Source: Margaritifera margaritifera
Taxonomy: Eukaryota > Mollusca > Bivalvia > Unionida > Margaritiferidae
Reading direction: 5' to 3'
Assembly (NCBI GenBank): GCA_029931535.1
Contig: JAQPZY010001675.1
Coordinates: forward strand, 7,525,501 to 7,589,500
Length of the DNA stretch: 64,000 nt
Under the pieces are notes generated by a model. The model did not search any database, had not been told where the DNA came from, and saw only the letters and a list, made by a program, of their open reading frames with translations. Of this stretch, positions 25,050 through 35,651 are shown in pieces (the first letter of the stretch is position 1; each line of letters begins with the position of its first letter). The translations under genes were made by a program, and so were the position numbers.

Positions 25050-25950
25050 TCATACCTATCTGCAATGACTATAGCGGCTATCGTTGCACCATATTCTGTA
25101 AATATATATTTTAGACTTTCGTTTAATGGTATTGTTTCTTTCATTTTTAAATTGGAAGAGATCTCTAACTGTGTTAGATGTCCAGCTACTTAAGCTTTTA
25201 TACTTGCAATCCTTTTCAACTGTCTTGCAATTCGGCTTTTTGTTTGGGTCTGTTTCTTTGCTGATGACTTATTTTTTACAATTCAAACAGTTTTTCATAC
25301 ATTTCAACATGACATATCATAGATTCTTTTTTTGAATTGACAACCTCTGCAGTATTTACAAAATCCCTTAATTTTCTTTCCTCTTGTGTAGTGAATAATC
25401 TTTTCACTGCTGGTGGAAGGTTTCCGCTTGTTATTCGTCAATTATAGATTATAGTCTCAGCTTCTCTTACCATCTTCATCAAACGACACATTATTGTCTA
25501 TTGTTAGCATGTCAATATCCTCCAGTATTTTTATTCGTTATCTTTAAAAAACATAGATCTAATGGATCTTTAAGTTTTGTAGCATTACCGTAGGTGTTAC
25601 GACTTTGGCTTACCTCTCCGGAGGAGACAATGCATCAATAGTTAACATCCATTTATCGCCTGCTTTATCCATCCAAATGTGACCAACAACTCCTTTCCAG
25701 TATGGACCACTGTAGTGCATGGTGCTAATATTGCTTTGATATTGTCTTTCCTCGAAATTAGATCTCTTTACCGTCAGTCTGCTTGTATGCTTTTTCATTC
25801 GCCTAAGCTGCTTTATGTTTGTTTTATTTTTGTTTTGTTATTATTATTTTTTATATTTTGCTTTTTTTCTTTCTTTCTTTTTTTTTTTTTCTTTTTTTTT
25901 TCTTTTTTTTTTTTTTTGTTGTTGTTGCTCTTGAACGGACAATTAGGGAT
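25050..25950. other. Unassigned part of the Polinton-like element
   Basis: Short protein-like pieces appear on the minus strand, such as LPPAVKRLFTTQEERKLRDF near 25,380-25,430 and GPYWKGVVGHIWMDKAGDKW near 25,630-25,710. They are in different frames and have no recognised family. A long T-rich tract lies at 25,865-25,920. Confidence 0.4.
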
Positions 25951-25954
25951 CATA

Positions 25955-26463
25955 TTTCATATATAATGTATAGGCGACACCCTATCTATGATAATTATGA
26001 TTCAATTGAGCTTGGTGATATAAGACATATTGGTAGTAGTATTAATCCAATTAAGAGGGAAAATAATCAGGGTTATATTTGAGTTGGAGTTTCTGTGTTT
26101 TTTCCTTCTCAAAAACAAATATTTGCTCACCGTTTTATTTACGAGTGTCACTGTGGTATTATTCCAGAAAATCTTGTCATAGATCATATAAATGGTAACA
26201 AAACACAACAGATTAGAAAACCTCGAAGCTGTTACTCATAGCCAGAATTGCAGAATAGGTGGTACTCTAGCAAACACAAAACGATAAGACGACAACCAGT
26301 AGAAGCAACAAATTTAGAAACAGGAAAAAAGGAAAAATATTCTTCAATATTAAAAGTCGGGCAAAGGCTTGGAGCAAATCAGTACGTGATTGCTGTTCAG
26401 GTAAACAAAAAAACAGCTCATTCAAACGTTTATAATATGAAGTTTTCATTTAGCTTGCACTGA
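25955..26463 (+). pseudogene. HNH homing-type endonuclease relic
   Basis: In one frame there is an N-terminal part with HPIYDNYDSIELGDIRHIG, which resembles a NUMOD4-like region, ending at a TGA near 26,081. The HNH core follows: FAHRFIYECHCGIIPE and VIDHINGN. After that the expected RLENLEAVTHSQN is found one frame over, so a frameshift lies near 26,200. The original frame resumes with TNLETGKKEKYSSILK and GANQYVIAVQVNKKTAH, a NUMOD1-like tail, to a TGA at 26,461-26,463. HNH proteins of this build are DNA-cutting enzymes of phage-type and large DNA virus genomes. It faces the polymerase relic from the opposite strand. At least one stop and one frameshift make it inactive. Confidence 0.7.
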
Positions 26464-26523
26464 TCAAATCAAATCAGATAGTAGATAGTTGTACATAGTA
26501 GTAGGTGTTGTAATTTGTTTTGA

Positions 26524-29500
26524 TTAGATTAGACCTAGTTCATCAAAAATATGTAGCTCAGGCACATCAGGAATTGGTTTCAAAATGTGTTTTACTTGTT
26601 TGTTTTTGTACTGACTAAACGCTCTGGTGCTAATGCCATCATCTAAAATATATATGTTATCACCGTATCCACATAGTCCAATTTTATTTAGTACTACTGT
26701 ATGTTTAACGTGATTTTCTGATCTGATCATATTCATGATTGCAAACTGTTTTTCGCCAGATATTGCCGCAAAATTGTCATCGCTCCTGATAACATTTTTG
26801 ACAACACATTTTTTGATTCCTTGAGAGCGCTTTTTTGACTTGCTTAGTAACTCCAGCAAATACATCTTGGTTCGTAGTGCGATGACTTCTTTAATCTGCG
26901 TCATGTGTTCCTCCTTAAATTTGCCGACAGCCATTTTGTTGTTATCATCATACAATTTGTTTTGAGCACGGTATCATCATCTTGAAGGTAACCTGAAAAG
27001 TCAAAGTGTTCTTTCAATGCAAACATGTCTTCATAAACATCATCAGTTTTGATTTCATAACATAACGAGTCCGTGTCAGTAATCAGCAGCTTGGCCTGAT
27101 CGCAATATTTCTTTTTGATTACACCATAATGAAAATTATACATGTGATACTTTGACGGCTCAAGTACAGCAAAATCAACATAGACAGGTTTATTTAGCTT
27201 CCTGTGTGTAATCTTTCTATGAATTGATGCCAAGTTTTCATCAAATATCTTCATGCTTACAAAAGCAGGATCTGCAACTAACATGTCGCGCGTTGTTACG
27301 TTGTTTACGGTTTCAAAGTTTACTCGTCTGCGGACGTTTTTCATTGTTTTACAAAAAACTTGGTTGTTCATGAGCTTGAAAAATGCTATTTCGAACTTAC
27401 TTTTTGTCGCAGCTCTCTTTTTGGTATTAAAATCAATGTAACGTTCAAGCCAGGCTTCTTGTTTGAATCTCAAAACTCTGTGTATTTGAATCGGCTTTAA
27501 TCCTTGGTCAAGACACTACTGCATGTTGTTGTAATGTATCACGTAGCGATATTTGTCCACGAGATTTGGTATCAACTTTGGAACCTTGAAATTGCCAACG
27601 CCTAGTTTTTCTTATAGCTTTGCCGAATACTTACTTAGCGTAGACTCATCTATGAGCATGCTCTCATGCGCCAAAGGATAGTCGTTGTGGCCGTCGTGTA
27701 ATTCAGCAGGATACTCAAGATCTATCTCAAGAACGTAGCCAATGTCATCATCGCTGCGTAATAATTTTTCTGTAAATTTTCTAGTGTTCTTCATCTTAAA
27801 TTCGCCAAAGGGTAGATTTTGTGACTTAGCCCAGCCATAAAAATTTTTATAATTAAGATTTAAATATACTTTGATTCTTTTGCTTGATCGTATCGAATAA
27901 GATAGTTGTTGTTGCTAGCCATAGAATGTCTATGAGAGATCACTGAAATACCGCCTCCGAGACCTTTTTCAATGAAGTTATGCATGTGAATATCTGTAAG
28001 AAGCTCTAGCTCGACTTCACTCATTTTGAGAGCTGCATCTCCCAAAAAAAAAAAACATGACAAAAATAATACCAGCTAGAATCAAGCTTGTAATAGGACA
28101 AGCAGATCTCTAAAATTATCAAATACATCAGCAAGCAACAGCACATCAGTTTTTAGATAAAGATCATGGTATTCGCCCATATTTTTCATATTGAATTTAT
28201 TCCAAACATTTTTTGCGTAATTGTAATCAGCATTTGAAACACTTGTCACGCTCAGATTGTTGTAAAAGCTTTCTTGCTGTGGCAGACATGTTTCATCAAC
28301 TTTTTCCCAAGATGACATGTACTCATAAGGATATATTCCTTTGCGTTTGACAAGTTCAAGTTTGTCGCCATCAAATTCTTCAGAGGTATGCCTATATATG
28401 TTTGTATTCTCGACAAGCTCATCTAGCGACTCATTCATAAACCGGAGGCTGCCAATGAAACGCAGGTCACCAAGAGAAAATTATAGATATTATTCCATGT
28501 TGTTTGGAATACAAGTAATCCTCTTCTCGAATGCTTCAAAGTGCTTTAAAATAAGATGGGAATCATAGCCTCTAAGATTATGAAATAATACTGGAATGAA
28601 CTCAGGTCGTCTTAATTTTAGATTACATTTATTATGAGCAGCGCCACGATATTTGCCAGTATAATGACATTGGTCACGAACTTTATCTTCACCAAGTTGC
28701 CGATTACAAATCCAACACAGCTGGGATTGTCAAAATTTTCTTTGTCCTGATCACTAAACATTATCCTTGCTGAGCTAATTTTCTGAATGTAATTAACCTC
28801 TTTAAGGAGACTTCGTATAAAATGCTCACCAGAGTTTTCTCCGCGATATAATTGTATGGGATTGCTTAACACATTGTTGACACAGATCACTTTGTAAGCA
28901 TAACCACAAGGAACATGCTCTTGATGTTTCTTTGTAAAAGATTTTTTAGGATTACTGTTTGCACCCTTGACAGGAATCAGTAGTGATTCGAAATTAGCAT
29001 AAATTATGAAAGGTACCCGGGCCATATTAGAGAAATTATAAAATGATGTCGTATTATTTTTTGTATATGGCATGATAATTTTTGCAGCATCAACACAATT
29101 TTGTCCCTGATCATCAAGCAAGTCCTCACGTGAAAAACTATAATGACATTTTCTACAATAAAACTTTTTGCACTTATGCTTGTTATACTCCCCATTCACC
29201 AAACCTGAAAAATTCTTAATCCAGCAGTACTGGCCGTCTTTGGTAACGCCATGAATGTAAATCAAATCAATATTAGCAATATTGCTGGCAAACGAACAAA
29301 TATGCAGTGGATAGATGCTTGCTTTATCTTCAGCGCCAAAAACATTTACCGAAATATTGCTTACCCGCTTAAACTTTGGCAAGTCATTGATTTGAGCTTG
29401 AAAAACAATTCCACTAAAATTTAACCTGTCCTGATATTGCTTGTAATTACCAACTCCATTCGGATAGTTATTTCCAGATGGATACAACATAGATAACACA

Positions 29501-29936
29501 GCCCACATAAAACAGTTGTTGTCCTTATTTTTTTACATTGACACAGCTTTGACGGTTTTTAATTTTGGCTGGTAATTTAAATACCAAGTATAACCCAATC
29601 AGAACCTTGTCTCTGAAATGTATCAATGCTATTCTGAAGAGCTTCGAAAACACTTTTAATGTCAAAATTATTATAAAATGCGCGAACTGGTTTTGATATG
29701 AAATGTGCTTCAGTTTCAGTGTCATCCGCTTGCTGCAAAAACACTATGCTAATACTAACAGAAAACTTTATGCCGCGATGTAAACACAGCTTCTTTGACA
29801 AAATTTGTTTTAAGCTTGGCTTTGCTAACCTTGTAAAAATATCAACCGGTATTAACTTGTTATTTTCCAATGCAAACGTTTTGTCGTAGAATCTAAAGCA
29901 TTGTCTTTTTTGTCTGAGGTTCATATTTGTGCTCAT
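26524..29936 (-). pseudogene. Protein-primed family-B DNA polymerase relic
   Basis: This is the replicative polymerase of Polintons and adintoviruses, spread over several frames of the minus strand. Recognisable from N to C terminus are a start region (29,936-29,577) and ISVNVFG with a Cys-rich patch. Exo I follows as YANFESLL, where the usual catalytic Asp is Asn, then Exo II FHNLRGYDSHLI (about 28,560-28,520) and Exo III YLKTDVLLLADVFDNF (about 28,140). Motif A is a damaged FYGWAKSQ (about 27,830), motif B is FFKLMNNQVFCKT (Gly to Cys change, about 27,350) and motif C is TDTDSLCY (about 27,080). The C-terminal piece ends at 26,524. Frameshifts or stops lie near 29,580, 28,620, 28,490, 28,085, 27,860, 27,610 and 26,955. 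The full reading would be near 1,100 residues, typical for the family. Confidence 0.9.
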
Positions 29937-30027
29937 TATATATAAGGTATTTTATTTCTTTCATTGTTTGTTTCTAGTATCGACAATAGAGTGTATCTGA
30001 CATAATATATAAATTGATTTGACCAAA

Positions 30028-30417
30028 ATGTACGACTTTGATGAAAACGAAGATGCCATTGTCCGCGATTACAATTAGTACAACCAAGTAGAAAATGCAC
30101 ACCTGCATTACAATATGAGGTTGCAAAGATATACCAGAAAATATCACATCAGAAATAAGTTGGCGCGATTTAATATGTCAAGCGATGAGATAGCGCGATT
30201 CAACGAGATCTTTAATAGATTTATAACGCTAAACTTGCCAGATAGACAGACATTTATCAAGTTCGATTAGGTCTTTAAGAAAATATTTCTGCTCATAGGT
30301 AAGCCAGACAAGGCAGCTATATGCAAACCTGTAGCCAGCAAAAATATATTGGCAGAGTACGACAGAATTATTTCTCAGTACTTGCAAGCAGATAACACAG
30401 GTGTCAGGCAGACATGA
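30028..30417 (+). pseudogene. Possible VLTF3-like late transcription factor relic
   Basis: An ATG-started frame runs 130 codons with two in-frame TAGs (about 30,076 and 30,268). Readable segments are ENEDAIVRDYN, YTRKYHIRNKLARFNMSSDE, RQTFIKFD and VFKKIFLLIGKPD, then SKNILAEYDRIISQYLQ. The spacing of the FIK-D-VFKKIF-LIG part and the following K-rich/YDRI segment resembles the C-terminal half of VLTF3-type factors found in Polintons and large DNA viruses. The match is by general pattern only. It lies on the opposite strand to its neighbours, between the polymerase and integrase relics. Confidence 0.35.
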
Positions 30418-30429
30418 TGTCAAAATATA

Positions 30430-31048
30430 TTTGCTTGTTGGAAAACGTTTGTTTTGACAGATGTTGTCAGACAGCAGACAACTTTGTGGCAGACAATTCT
30501 TGTTCATAAAGGATCCAGAGATAGGTTCGCCATTAAGGTCTGCGATTTGGTACGCTACAGGAATTGTTTTCAATATATCTGTCACGGTAAACACTTTTTT
30601 GGTCCAGTTGGTTGTATGACCTTTTTAAAACATTTTTTTTAGTCGCGAAATCCTGACCCGGTCACCGACATTAAACTTTTGTCTAAAAATTAATTTGTTT
30701 GCAACACTATATCCGATTAGCAGACCAAATGTCATCCACGCCATTAGCAACAACTCTGCCCCTAGGAAAACGTTTTCTTACTGGCTTATGCAACTCATCT
30801 GCAAGTATGTCATCCTTATTTTTGAAACCTGCAGTTTTGGCAAGGGAAACTTTGGTTCGGGAACCAACGGTTCCTATTCCAAGCTTATATTTAAGTCCAG
30901 TAGTGCCTCTGACAAAAGCTCTGTCGACGCGTTCTCGCATCCCTTTTGGTTTTATCGCGGCTATCTCATCAAGCATAATTTTATCGCAGCCATTGTTTTT
31001 CTTCTGGATGATCTCTGTAGTTAATGTCATGTCGCATTGCCGTGGCAT
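30430..31048 (-). pseudogene. Polinton integrase relic with its catalytic core deleted
   Basis: From 31,048 downward the minus strand reads GMRERVDRAFVRGTTGLKYK, later ILADELHKPVRKRFPRGR, then VDDIWSANRI and a stop at about 30,715. The LHKPVR(K/R)RFPR and DDIW strings mark the start of the DDE core of Polinton integrases. Only about 30 bp later, in another frame, the C-terminal SH3-like domain starts: FNVGDRVRISRLKKMF, NWTKKVFTVTDILKTIPV. A frameshifted YEQELSATKLS follows near 30,480. The roughly 120-150 residues carrying the second and third acidic catalytic residues are absent, so the core was removed by an internal deletion. Confidence 0.8.
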
Positions 31049-31520
31049 CTACTTGGTTATAGGGTTGTTGACCAAGAAGCGGTTGATCATTTGCGTCAAG
31101 TTGTTTATCAAGAGGATTCTACGGATCAGTATACTTATGTCCTGGCAGAGTTCAGCCGCCATTTGGTTTTGGCAGTTTTCCAAAGAGCACATGAAGATCA
31201 AAAGCGCTGCCATATATTTTACGATGCTAACAAACAGAAAAGTGTCTAATAATTGTATTGCCATCGCAGGCATGTATATATATATAATGAGTAAACATAA
31301 AATTATGTGTCAAGTACGATAATAGGTTGGACATCAGCACAACCACCAGAAATGGTCTTTAAAAATCTGGATTGTCTTTTGCATGCATACAACACATATT
31401 GATTTCACTACAGATAGCCCATTTTTAGTTTGAGATGAAGGTTCTTTAATACTGTCCGTATTCTTTCTGCATGATAAGCACAACGAAGCTGTCATTATAG
31501 CAATTAGCCAAAACACACTT
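31049..31520 (-). other. Unassigned minus-strand frames between integrase and protease
   Basis: Frames at 31,273-31,049 and 31,516-31,334 contain protein-like but unrecognised text, for example MAALLIFMCSLENCQNQMAA and MTASLCLSCRKNTDSIKEPS. Both may be parts of the Polinton-like element. No function is proposed. Confidence 0.3.
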
Positions 31521-31544
31521 GGAAATCATTTAAGCTTACTTAAA

Positions 31545-32320
31545 ACTAACTTATCATTGTCCAGAGTTGGCAGCTGGTTAAATTCCAGTCATATATTTAA
31601 TCCGATTTTTCCTTGGTATCATGATCTGATAAAATAAATACAGTAAAGACCACAAGCTGAACTATTGACATGCTGAATTTATGTTGAGTTATAAATACAA
31701 CTTCGCCGCGCACCAGAAATATATTTTTTATGGCATCGCATGGCGGCAGACCAAACAAATCCAAATATTCTACATCGCTACTATCTGGCATGTTAACAAT
31801 TGCAACCAGTAGCAGCGCGAGGGTTCGAGGCGCCCGGGGGATTTGTTCTTTAGTGGCGCCCGTATTTTGCCGCAGAGAACAGATTTTATGTCAATTGCCA
31901 ACCTCCATCCTCCCTCCCCTCCCCCCCCCCCCCCATCTAAGCCCCAGTTACACTAAGGTGAGGTGCAATACTATGAAAATTTTAGAAGCAAAGAAACAAA
32001 AAGCTCCCGACGGCGCCCTCCATTGCCTGGCGCCCCAAGGCAATTTGCCCCCGCCCCCCCCCTCGCGCCGCCACTGATTGCAACCCAGTGTGTTCCAGCA
32101 TTCCTTATCCATGATTTTTTTTGTGTTTATTTTTTTTTTTTTTTTTTGCAACATATCTTTGGAGAAAACTCCACGAAATGATTTTATGTCCTTAAGTGCT
32201 AATTCAATGTCAAAATTACTTAGAGGCGTTGTGTTCCGGGGTGTTGCAATCCTCGCGCTTTCTTTTTTTTTAGCTCCAATGCCACGACCAAAAAGCTTGC
32301 CAAGAAGTCCAAGCAACACA
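31545..32320 (-). pseudogene. Adenain-type cysteine protease relic, split by a MITE
   Basis: Polinton proteases are cysteine peptidases related to adenovirus maturation protease. The N-terminal part on the minus strand has PLSNFDIELALKDIKSFRG (about 32,220-32,165), then VFSKDMLQKKKKK. The catalytic His is in a THW string just right of the inserted MITE, in a shifted frame. Left of the insertion come VEYLDLFGLPP (acidic residue region) at about 31,772-31,740 and, after another frameshift, ACGLYCIYFI with the catalytic Cys at about 31,650. The Lys run is encoded by an expanded A/T homopolymer (32,128-32,148). The insertion plus at least three frame breaks make it a pseudogene. Confidence 0.8.
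31807..32076. mobile_element. 270-bp hAT-type MITE inserted in the protease relic
   Basis: The termini are imperfect inverted repeats: CAGTAGCAGCGCGAGG at the left, and CAGTGGCGGCGCGAGG read inward from the right. The 8-bp target duplication ATTGCAAC is perfect (31,799-31,806 and 32,077-32,084). Internal GC-rich text and a poly-C run (31,919-31,934) differ strongly from the AT-rich host gene. It has no coding capacity. Perfect duplication and modest TIR decay suggest insertion well after the Polinton-like element arrived. Confidence 0.9.
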
Positions 32321-32599
32321 GCACTAGCAGTATCGGCAGCTAGCGGTGGTGGAAGTGGTAAGGCTCCGCCTTGCTTTATAAGTTGTGCTGCATACAAATC
32401 AGGTACAATACCTTTTCCTGCTGCACTTTGTTTTTGTCACTTTGTCGTGTTGGCGTTTTGTTAGCATGAGTTTATCCCTGCCAGAAGATAACTCTTTTGC
32501 TAATGGTCTTATTGACAATGGAAAACCTCTGGAAGTGGCCAACGCCATATTTTTACGTTGAGCTTCAGAGAGAGATAGAATAACTTCCTGATACGACAT
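32240..32599 (-). pseudogene. Small Polinton structural-like protein, copy 2
   Basis: The minus-strand start is MSYQEVILSLSEAQRKNMAL, with RPLAKELSSGRDKLMLTKRQ, then a frameshift near 32,410 into YAAQLIKQGGALPLPPPLAA and VLLGLLGKLFGRGIG. It runs directly into the N terminus of the protease relic. The plan is alternating S/T-x-x-Q and basic helices, a GG turn, then a hydrophobic Gly/Leu-rich tail. This matches the neighbouring gene at 32,711-33,079. Such small basic/hydrophobic proteins next to the protease are usual in Polintons, and a minor virion (pX-like) role is sometimes inferred. The function is not established. Confidence 0.5.
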
Positions 32600-32710
32600 T
32601 TCTATTTAAGATGTTTAGATAAAATATAATGCAGAAAAACAAAAACTTATTGCAGGCAAACTAAAACTTATTGACATCTTTTAAGCAAACACATTTTTAT
32701 TTTTCTGCGC

Positions 32711-33079
32711 CTAAGTCCTCTGCCGCTTGTTGCCTTTTCCGTAGCGCCAGATTGCTCCAGAAGCTGCTGCTGTTCCTAACAAACCAAGTATTGGTAATAT
32801 GTTTGGCGCCCACGCTGCAAGAAGTGGTAGGTTTGATGGAAAAGCGCCGTCCATGTGAGATATTTGTTTGGCTGATAACTTTAAGGTTAAGCCTTTGCCA
32901 CAGTGTTTTGCTATGCTAAACTTGAGATGTTGATTTTTCATAAGCGCAAGAACATGTTGTCCTTGTTCCAATTGGTTATTTCCAAGTTTTATTGACACGC
33001 CTGCGGGCTTCTTATGCGCTGCTGCAATCGAATCCTGTTGTGATGGTCTCAAAACAACTTTTGTAGAGGTGTAGCTCAT
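32711..33079 (-). CDS. Small Polinton structural-like protein, copy 1 (open frame)
   Basis: A 122-codon open frame starts with MSYTSTKVVLRPSQQDSIAA. It continues with VSIKLGNNQLEQGQHVLALM, FSIAKHCGKGLTLKLSAKQI and a hydrophobic Pro/Leu/Gly/Ala-rich end (LPLLAAWAPNILPILGLLG), then a basic tail. It shares its start (MSY), its domain plan and Gln-anchored repeats with copy 2, 110 bp downstream, so the two look like tandem paralogues. It is the only gene of the element still open from ATG to stop, but it sits in a dead element and expression is doubtful. A minor capsid or DNA-binding role is inference from position. Confidence 0.5.
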   Translation of the reverse strand: MSYTSTKVVLRPSQQDSIAAAHKKPAGVSIKLGNNQLEQGQHVLALMKNQHLKFSIAKHCGKGLTLKLSAKQISHMDGAFPSNLPLLAAWAPNILPILGLLGTAAASGAIWRYGKGNKRQRT

Positions 33080-33089
33080 TTATATGATA

Positions 33090-34130
33090 TCTTTGGAAAA
33101 ATCAGTTTCTTCTAAACAGTAACTGCCATCTTGCCACTAAGAGCATCCAGTGTCAAAAATCTCAGCTGTAACTAAAGCATGCACATGATAGTTTGCCGCT
33201 ACAGCAGGTTGAATACTCTACTTGACTTTGATATATGCCATGGAATCTTTTGTTTTTTCCAAATGTATAGAAACGTCAAAGTGATAAATAGTATGCAGGT
33301 TTGCAAATTCCTCCATATATAATTGTATTCCTGTATCAACATCCCGATTTTTTTACATAGCCTCCTGAAGCATAAGATATGCTCGCGAATAATTTTTACT
33401 AAGCGGTATAAAATTACACTCAAGTTAACGAACAGAATATTGTCTGCTATTGACTCAGACAGCAATGCAAGTAAATCTCATATTGTCAAATACCTGGCTG
33501 CTTGTCTCTTGATCTGCATCTTGTGCGGCGAGTCAAAAAGCTATAAAAACATGTCTTGGTAGTTCGCTGCCTGGCAATGTAGCTATTCTCCAATTTACAG
33601 ATAATTGCGCTGGAAGATACGTGACACTTTTATAGACGCGCATCTGTTCCAAATAAAGTTTCTTGCTAAACCTGGACAAAAGATTATCCAATTCAAGCGC
33701 ATGATAAATAGAAGGCATTATTTTTGGCATAGAAAGAGATAGTTTTCTAAAAAATAAATTGTCCGTCATCATGACCAGTTTTACTATGCATGTACGTAGT
33801 AGGATCAGATCTTTCCAAAACCAGCATGTGCTTAACACCTCTAAACACTGAATCAATGTCGCGGCAAAAATCAAAGATGGAAATTAGTGGCAACATCATT
33901 CACACTTCATTGTGACCATCAGTGAGAGCGCGCCTTATTGCAAAGCCAACATTATAATTAGGATTTTCTGGATCAGCAAAGGCAGTACGGACACCTAGAC
34001 GAGGAATATTGTCAGCAAGAACTTCAGCACCTTGTTTGTAATTTATACTAACTCCTGCATTGCTAGTATCCTTGTATCAGAACATATTTGTTGCTGAACT
34101 TCTGGTGTAATCATTGCTCATCCAAATTAA
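33090..34130 (-). pseudogene. Polinton capsid-like protein relic
   Basis: Minus-strand pieces in order are NAGVSINYKQGAEVLADNIP, RLGVRTAFADPENPNYNVGF, AIRRALTDGHNEV, then RGVKHMLVLERSD, SMPKIMPSIYHALELDNLLS, VNWRIATLPGSELPRHVFIA. After a stop come VFDNMRFTCIAV, YSRAYLMLQEA, LYMEEFANLHTIYHFDVSIH and PAVAANYHVHALVTAEIFDT. The organisation resembles the large double-jelly-roll-like capsid proteins encoded near the protease in Polintons of molluscs and cnidarians. Stops or frameshifts lie near 34,080, 33,930, 33,740, 33,535, 33,465, 33,340 and 33,220. The N-terminal third is not recognisable. The capsid assignment rests on pattern memory and gene position. Confidence 0.6.
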
Positions 34131-34164
34131 ATTCATGATGGTGCTGGCAGCTGGCAGATAGTTG

Positions 34165-34430
34165 CTAATGCTGCTGTAGCTGCTGCATTACTTGATGTTC
34201 ACATTTGGCTCCATTTTCGCTTTGAGCCAATTGGGTATCATTCGGATATGTTCCGTTCTTTCCGTATAATATGTATGTTACCAAGCGCGAAATCCAAATG
34301 CATTTGGTTCGTTCGGTTTCTGGTCGTTTGCTTTCCAAGGGTATTAAAGAATGCATAGTGGTTGTTCCATCAGTTGTGTCCTCGGCCGTCCAACTGTGAA
34401 TATCAAGTGACCATAGAATTTGCATATATC
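34165..34430 (-). other. Unassigned frame at the right end of the Polinton-like element
   Basis: An 86-codon frame without a recognised domain (for example LDIHSWTAEDTTDGTTTMHS and YILYGKNGTYPNDTQLAQSE, Gln-rich end). It reads toward the capsid-like relic and could be its decayed N terminus or a separate gene. Confidence 0.35.
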
Positions 34431-35562
34431 GTAAACCAATAGTTGCCGTTCCAGAGTTTTGCTAATATTATAGGTGTTTACCATAAATTCCCATTTAACT
34501 CTACGAGCAATTGCTAATTAAGGGAGGTAAACCCTAGTACCATTTATAGGTACACTGAAGTTCCAGTTTCTCCCCTTTTAGTTGGAGACTTGAAATTAGC
34601 CAAATATCTGTATTTACTTTAATATTAGAGAGAGTGGCCATATTATTCCCGCTTTTGATAGGCTTTAATCATAATAATACAACGAGTGTATTGCTTGTAT
34701 TACTTTATCACTGTCTGTCTATCTGATTGTCTTTCTACCTGTCTTTCCCAAAGTATATGCTTAGTTAAGGTAAAAAGAATTTCACTAGGTAATTATTCAT
34801 GAACTTATTCGTTTGTTGTTAACTATTTAATAAAGTCATTTGTTGAGTTATCTGGGTTCCAATATATAAATCATTATATAATCATCTTTCTTTCTCTCCA
34901 CTTTTATTGCATCCACCAATGTGCACTCACACATATTAAGCAATATTAGACACTACAGTCCTCAGACATTTGCACAGTCCCACAAACAGTGTTTGTGAAA
35001 TTCTTATTCTTTCTCTCTTCTTTCTCTCTCTATCTAAAACTTGTCCACACTCACAATATTACACAAAATTCAATATTTAACTCAGAATTGACAATATCAG
35101 CTTAGATTTGTTCTTGAGGTTTCCACGTAAGTATCTGCTCGGTTAGTCGTTACATAAAGTAAAGAAAACAGAAACTACTCAACGTCGACCACATTACAAT
35201 ATTTATAAGCTTTTGTGTTGCATGGTAAAACTGTATACATTCAACATGCTCTCAGTCCTGGGTGGTTCTCTTCATAACCCTAATCGTTAAGTCTAATTGT
35301 TCTTTCAATGAACTAAAGTGCTCAGGTTTTCGACTAATGACCTTCAAATATGGTTCAATGTCATTGAAATATTCGTACAAAACTTGATTGCTGTCACCCT
35401 AAAAGCTATACGTATTGACATTTCCGTTACATGAATCTCTGGGTCTTTTCGTTATGATTCTGTTTAAATTATGTCTATTCATACATTTTTTTAAACTCTT
35501 TTCTAGTGCAAAGACGTATTTAAGACGCTTGCAATTGCTTCTTGCTTGTTTTTTTGTACTCT

Positions 35563-35651
<89 letters not shown>

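Larger units (their letters stand above)
24690..34430 (-). mobile_element. Decayed Polinton/adintovirus-like element
   Basis: The interval carries relics of the characteristic gene set of Polintons (Mavericks) and adintoviruses. In minus-strand order these are a capsid-like protein, two related small structural-like proteins, adenain-type protease, integrase and family-B DNA polymerase. Further relics of a membrane protein, an HNH endonuclease and a possible late transcription factor lie among them. Every gene has stops or frameshifts. The observed 9.7 kb is shorter than a full Polinton (roughly 13-20 kb); no packaging ATPase and no terminal inverted repeats were found, so the ends given are those of the recognisable coding relics. 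This is an old insertion, not a functional element. Confidence 0.85.

Noticed and set aside
25679..25966. Phe-rich plus-strand frame
   Set aside because: It is produced by a long T tract at 25,865-25,920.
31730..32077. Plus-strand frame rich in Pro across the MITE
   Set aside because: It is antisense to the protease relic and the MITE, and is driven by poly-C runs.
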